From: a virus
Length of the DNA: 29,592 nt
Strand: one strand, 5' to 3'
Virus record (IMG/VR): IMGVR_UViG_3300020424_000018
Coordinates: 1-29,592 of that record
Part shown: one piece after another, positions 26,223 to 29,592 of the stretch
Numbering within the stretch: the stretch's first letter is position 1
Layout: every line of letters begins with the position of its first letter
Translations under genes and position numbers: made by a program
Notes under the pieces: generated by a model
Told to the model about the DNA's origin: nothing
The model's database searches: none
Seen by the model: the letters and a program-made list of their open reading frames with translations, nothing else

Positions 26223-28727
26223 CTAAGCGAAATAATTCACTTGAATCAATTCACCGTTAGCTGGGTTAGCTCCTAGTGTTACGGTTGTAGTACCACCACT
26301 AGAAGCGATAGTATATTCACTAGAATCAGCTGGTGAAGCTGCTACACGTTTCAAGATTTGACCATTCCTAGATACAACAGCTCCAAACACCCAAGTAGCT
26401 GAATTGATATCATTTGTTAGAGCAAATGCAAGAGTAGAACCGTTCGCTGTAAAATTATCTATGTAAGGTCTAAATGCCAATTCAGAAAATGAGAGAGAAC
26501 CAACATTTAACACACCACTAGTTTCTGATAAACCTGTACCAGCTATAGCACTTACAAGATCGGAAATAGATTCTTTCTTTGTACTGTTAGAATCATCAGC
26601 GTCTATAATCGCTATGCTATCATTGGCTACGTTTACTGTTGCAGCTGTTAATTCATTGAGATCTAGAGCCATTACAGCTGAACTAGCACTCAAACCATTT
26701 CCAGCAAACAAACTAGCAATATCATCAATACTTTCTTTTCTTATAGCGTCAGAAGAACCTGTATCAGAAAATGTTATAAAGTCACCGGAAGCTATTGTAG
26801 CAGCTGTCATGTTAGCAATATCTAAGGCTAGAACACCGTTAGAAGATCCTAGACCAGTCCCAGCAAAGAAAGCAGCTAAATCAGTGATTGTTTCTTTTCT
26901 TATGTTGTTAGAATCACTTGTGTCTGAAAATACGATTTCATCAACACCTTGTATAGCTGCACCGGTTAAACTGTTAATATCTAACGATAACACTGCTGAA
27001 GCAGCTGCAAGTCCAGTACCGGCAAATAAAGCTGCCAAATCGTCTACTGTTTCTTTCTTCGTAGGCTTTCCACCAGCACTATCATCCGCAAACGCAAGGA
27101 AGTCACCACTAGCTATTACTTCTGATGTTAATTCTGCAATATCCAAAGCAAGAGCTGAACCGCCTCCACCACTAAGACCGTCACCGGCTACAGAACCAGC
27201 TAATTGATTTTCAGTTATGCCATTGTCTGAAACCTTAATACCACCGGCCCCTACAGTAATTGTAGTCCCATCATTTTGAACTGATAATGCTAAAGGCCCA
27301 CCACCTGTCAAACCATTTCCAGCTGCACTTGATTTGATTCTTAAAGTATCGCCATTAATTTCAAGAGTATTATCATCAACATTAACCGATAACGTATTTC
27401 CAGACTTTGAAAGACCGGCTCCAGCTGTTATTTGACCGGCACCATTGAACTGAACAAATGTTAGACTTGTGAAACCAACTTGAATAGGTTGATTTGTAGT
27501 TAATGTAAACCCGTTATCTCCATTTGTTGTACCTTCTTCGATAAACACAGCTGCACTAGCCATTTCAGAACCAATATCAAAATCTGTCGTTCTAGTTAGT
27601 ACTGAGTTAGTTACAGCTTGACCGTTTTCAAATGTGGAGCCTCCAGTTATACATCCGGCATTACTAAGTGAATAAGTAACTGCTTTTCCGTTTCCACCGG
27701 TTCCGGTAGTTACTAACGATACAATAACTTTATCAGGATCTACATTGTCTATTCTAGCGTCAAGATCGGGATTACCTACTAAAGAATCTCGCAAAGATAA
27801 AGATACTTCTTGATTTACTGAAGTAGCTGTTTTTTCAAATTGATTACCAATTCGGCCTGGGGTACTCAATACAGCTTCCATTATTACTGTACTATCATCA
27901 GCCTTTGTGAATGTAATCTTATCGCCACTACTACCGGTAGTAAATGATTGAGGTGAAGTAGTTTGAGCACCTAATTCAAAAGCTGTCATAGCATTACTAG
28001 CTATTTGAGGATTATCACTAGAAGCTCCTGCATCCGCTAAATATATAAATCTTTGAGATCCACTCTGATCTATTTGAAATTTTCTAGGATTTTGAGCTTC
28101 TATAGCATTTGTTAGATTCGTCATTGTGTCAGCTGCACTAGCACCTATTGCTACATTACCAACGCCATCTCCAAATGTAAATGTGTGTGATGTTCCAGTA
28201 AAATCATCAATAACAAGATTTGATACGTTATTGACTAGATTTCCGTTGTTTACTAGATCGACAAGTACTTTTCCTTTTACACCACTTGTAATGTTACTTG
28301 CATTTGCTATAGTTACTTCAACTGAAGCTCCTAATGCGTTTCCGTCTGTTGAAAGCTGATAAATACCGTTTTCAGCTGGATCTGTTGTCTGATTTTTCAA
28401 CAGTATACGATCATTTGCTCGAAGTGTAACGCCATCTTGTGTAATTCCGGAGTTTGTAACTGTAAGAGTAGCACCAACGCCATCCGTTCCATTTGCATAA
28501 GTACCAGTAATGTTAGCTGTTGAAGCTGCTCGGCAAGTGTCTTTCCAGTTAAGGCCGTTGATAACACTATCAACGTAACTCTTAATAGCTACTTCAGAGT
28601 CAGTAGTAGGGGTTTTATAAGTTAGTGATGTAACACTAGAAAAATCGTAGTTTCCAGTAGTTAGATCTATTTTACTAGGGTTAATAATCGCGTCAATCAA
28701 TTGATCGCGAACAAATTGTATAGCCAT
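26223..28727 (-). CDS. Tail fibre-like protein with internal repeats, 834 aa
   Basis: The N-terminal part has VAIKSYVDSVINGLNWKDTC, then ILLKNQTTDPAENGIYQL. This is the familiar phage tail fibre module (xAxKxYVDxx..GLxxK.. and LxKNQT...NGIY). The middle is Gly/Thr/Asn-rich with low hydrophobicity. Residues about 515-730 contain four repeats of 53-55 residues. The last 90 residues (YIDNFTANGSTLAFAL... VSRNGQILKR) look like a small beta domain also seen at the end of the neighbouring structural protein. It probably forms a trimeric fibre at the host surface. GGAGCGATT precedes the ATG. Confidence 0.8.
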   Translation of the reverse strand: MAIQFVRDQLIDAIINPSKIDLTTGNYDFSSVTSLTYKTPTTDSEVAIKSYVDSVINGLNWKDTCRAASTANITGTYANGTDGVGATLTVTNSGITQDGVTLRANDRILLKNQTTDPAENGIYQLSTDGNALGASVEVTIANASNITSGVKGKVLVDLVNNGNLVNNVSNLVIDDFTGTSHTFTFGDGVGNVAIGASAADTMTNLTNAIEAQNPRKFQIDQSGSQRFIYLADAGASSDNPQIASNAMTAFELGAQTTSPQSFTTGSSGDKITFTKADDSTVIMEAVLSTPGRIGNQFEKTATSVNQEVSLSLRDSLVGNPDLDARIDNVDPDKVIVSLVTTGTGGNGKAVTYSLSNAGCITGGSTFENGQAVTNSVLTRTTDFDIGSEMASAAVFIEEGTTNGDNGFTLTTNQPIQVGFTSLTFVQFNGAGQITAGAGLSKSGNTLSVNVDDNTLEINGDTLRIKSSAAGNGLTGGGPLALSVQNDGTTITVGAGGIKVSDNGITENQLAGSVAGDGLSGGGGSALALDIAELTSEVIASGDFLAFADDSAGGKPTKKETVDDLAALFAGTGLAAASAVLSLDINSLTGAAIQGVDEIVFSDTSDSNNIRKETITDLAAFFAGTGLGSSNGVLALDIANMTAATIASGDFITFSDTGSSDAIRKESIDDIASLFAGNGLSASSAVMALDLNELTAATVNVANDSIAIIDADDSNSTKKESISDLVSAIAGTGLSETSGVLNVGSLSFSELAFRPYIDNFTANGSTLAFALTNDINSATWVFGAVVSRNGQILKRVAASPADSSEYTIASSGGTTTVTLGANPANGELIQVNYFA
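26541..27185 (-). repeat. Four protein-level tandem repeats within the fibre gene
   Basis: Units of 55, 53, 53 and 54 residues each begin G-(D/T/N)-G-L, continue with (A/S)LD(I/L)xxLT and D-x-(I/L)-x-F-x-D, and end KE(T/S)(I/V)xDLAxxFA. A partial fifth (GTGLSETSGVLNV) follows. At DNA level the copies have diverged, so the array is old. Confidence 0.8.
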
Positions 28728-28759
28728 AATCGCTCCAAATAGTATAAAAAAATAAAAGA

Positions 28760-29581
28760 TTATTGTTCAGAAGGTACATAGTCTACGATCAAGTATTGTC
28801 CTACTAGAGGAACAAATGTCGTTGAAAATGTCTTATTGGATAATTCTGTTATTGTTTCGCCTACTATTTGACGTTGACCATTCCAATACACTCTTAAACT
28901 ACCACTAGAATATTGGTTTGTCAAAGAAAATGTAGTAGCTGATCCAGTTATTTGAGAACTGATGTTTTCTGTTATTTCTTCAAGATCTCCAGAACTAGAT
29001 CCTGAACAAATGCGTTGTGGGTACCTACCTTCAGGCCATTCTTTTGAAAAGCTTTCGATTGTTACTTGTCTCGGATTGTTTCTAGGATTCTGAAACCAAC
29101 CAACGATATTATTGATTATTCCTTGACTATCTTCAAAAGTTTCAATTGTTAATGTAGTAAGAGCTGAAACGCTTGGATTTGGAACGGGTCCCCAGCCTCC
29201 TGTCGATACATCATTAAACGTTTCTCTCGTCAATCTAGGAAGATCGCTTTTGTCTGATAACGAACTGTCAACAGTTTCTTCTGAAAAAGCTGTTTGATTC
29301 CACGTTGCACCACCACTATTTGAAAGAGGTTGTACTTGAAACATACTGAAAAAGTTATTTACAAAACTACCGAATTCAGCTAGGCCTTTATCTGCTACTG
29401 TTTGGCCTTGTAGTAGTGTGTTCGTATTCCACACTTGAGTAGTAGCATTTTGAGCTGCATTTTGAGCCGGATTATTCAAAATAAAAGCCGTCATGCTTTC
29501 TGTTGTTTGGAACAAACGATCATTGATTCCCAAACTATTCAATTGTTCAGCTTTATTTGTACTCTGATTGATGATGTTCAT
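28760..29581 (-). CDS. Virion structural protein, 273 aa or longer
   Basis: Asn/Gln/Ser/Thr-rich protein (MNIINQSTNKAEQLNSL...). Its C-terminal segment GSATTFSLTNQYSSGSLRVY, then WNGQRQIVGE and YLIVDYVPSEQ, has the same 'strand - G-S - V-x-x-N-G-Q' form as the end of the fibre protein at 26223. Such ends occur in phage tail and fibre-associated proteins. No ribosome-binding site is visible before the ATG at 29581, and the frame stays open to the window edge, so the true start may lie outside. It is upstream of and co-directional with the fibre gene. Confidence 0.6.
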   Translation of the reverse strand: MNIINQSTNKAEQLNSLGINDRLFQTTESMTAFILNNPAQNAAQNATTQVWNTNTLLQGQTVADKGLAEFGSFVNNFFSMFQVQPLSNSGGATWNQTAFSEETVDSSLSDKSDLPRLTRETFNDVSTGGWGPVPNPSVSALTTLTIETFEDSQGIINNIVGWFQNPRNNPRQVTIESFSKEWPEGRYPQRICSGSSSGDLEEITENISSQITGSATTFSLTNQYSSGSLRVYWNGQRQIVGETITELSNKTFSTTFVPLVGQYLIVDYVPSEQ

Positions 29582-29592
29582 TGATTGAACTG

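Noticed and set aside
26614-27207. Plus-strand open frame of 197 codons inside the fibre gene
   Set aside because: It is opposite to a well-supported repetitive fibre gene, has no ribosome-binding site and its composition mirrors the repeats of the other strand.
1-29592. CRISPR arrays, insertion sequences, integrase and attachment sites
   Set aside because: No spaced short repeats, transposase or recombinase motifs, or flanking att-like repeats were seen.

Overview
The window looks like part of a tailed double-stranded DNA bacteriophage genome (or a prophage or metagenomic phage contig). It is AT-rich (about one third G+C by eye) and very compact, and every gene but one is on the minus strand, so transcription runs from high to low coordinates. 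Strong Shine-Dalgarno sites (AAGGAG, or ACGGAG in a conserved leader) precede most starts, so the host uses ordinary anti-SD initiation. No rRNA, tRNA, integrase, CRISPR array or insertion sequence was seen. The host cannot be named from this sequence. Capsid, portal, large terminase and DNA polymerase genes are not in the window.

Layout in order of transcription. 29.6-23.5 kb: virion and adhesion genes, with two tail or fibre proteins (28760-29581 and 26223-28727, the latter with four repeats of about 54 residues), a Lys-rich protein, a MazG-like pyrophosphohydrolase, two small genes overlapping out of frame, and a LamG-type adhesin (23513-25009). 23.45-22.0 kb: small regulators, including two HTH-like proteins. 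22.1-16.5 kb: a DNA-modification operon holding a winged-helix-like protein, a C5-cytosine methyltransferase, an L,D-transpeptidase-like protein, a PAPS-reductase/DndC-like PP-loop enzyme, an N6-adenine-type methyltransferase and a tandem pair of beta-class amino-methyltransferases, closed by an intrinsic terminator at 16446-16478. 16.4-7.8 kb: a recombination/replication operon holding an Fe-S PD-(D/E)XK nuclease, a Sak4-like ATPase, an SSB-like protein with a DIPF tail, a RuvC-like resolvase, a possible helicase accessory protein, a T7 gp4-like primase-helicase, a further methyltransferase, a QueD-like protein and a likely small terminase subunit. 7.8-7.2 kb: a gene-free stretch whose helices suggest a plus-strand structured RNA. 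7.2-0 kb: more than 20 small accessory genes, mostly unrecognised, in several short units.

Most accessory units start from a recurring promoter: a -35 box, a dyad of the form ATAAYAC-N5-GTRTTAT in the spacer, a TAAGAT-like -10 box, then an AACAACGGAGA leader. This suggests control by one factor, perhaps one of the HTH proteins encoded here.

The most striking pattern is in the protein sequences. Three methyltransferases end in QLKLF, QLKLF and QWKLF, the nuclease ends in QLGLPF, the PP-loop enzyme carries QFKLF and the C5 methyltransferase QLNLW. All resemble bacterial sliding-clamp (DnaN) binding motifs. The DNA-modifying enzymes may therefore be tethered to the replication fork. Other notable points are a terminator-like hairpin at 26122-26160 that contains the next gene's ribosome-binding site and encloses a promoter, and a strong apparent excess of AGCT sites.
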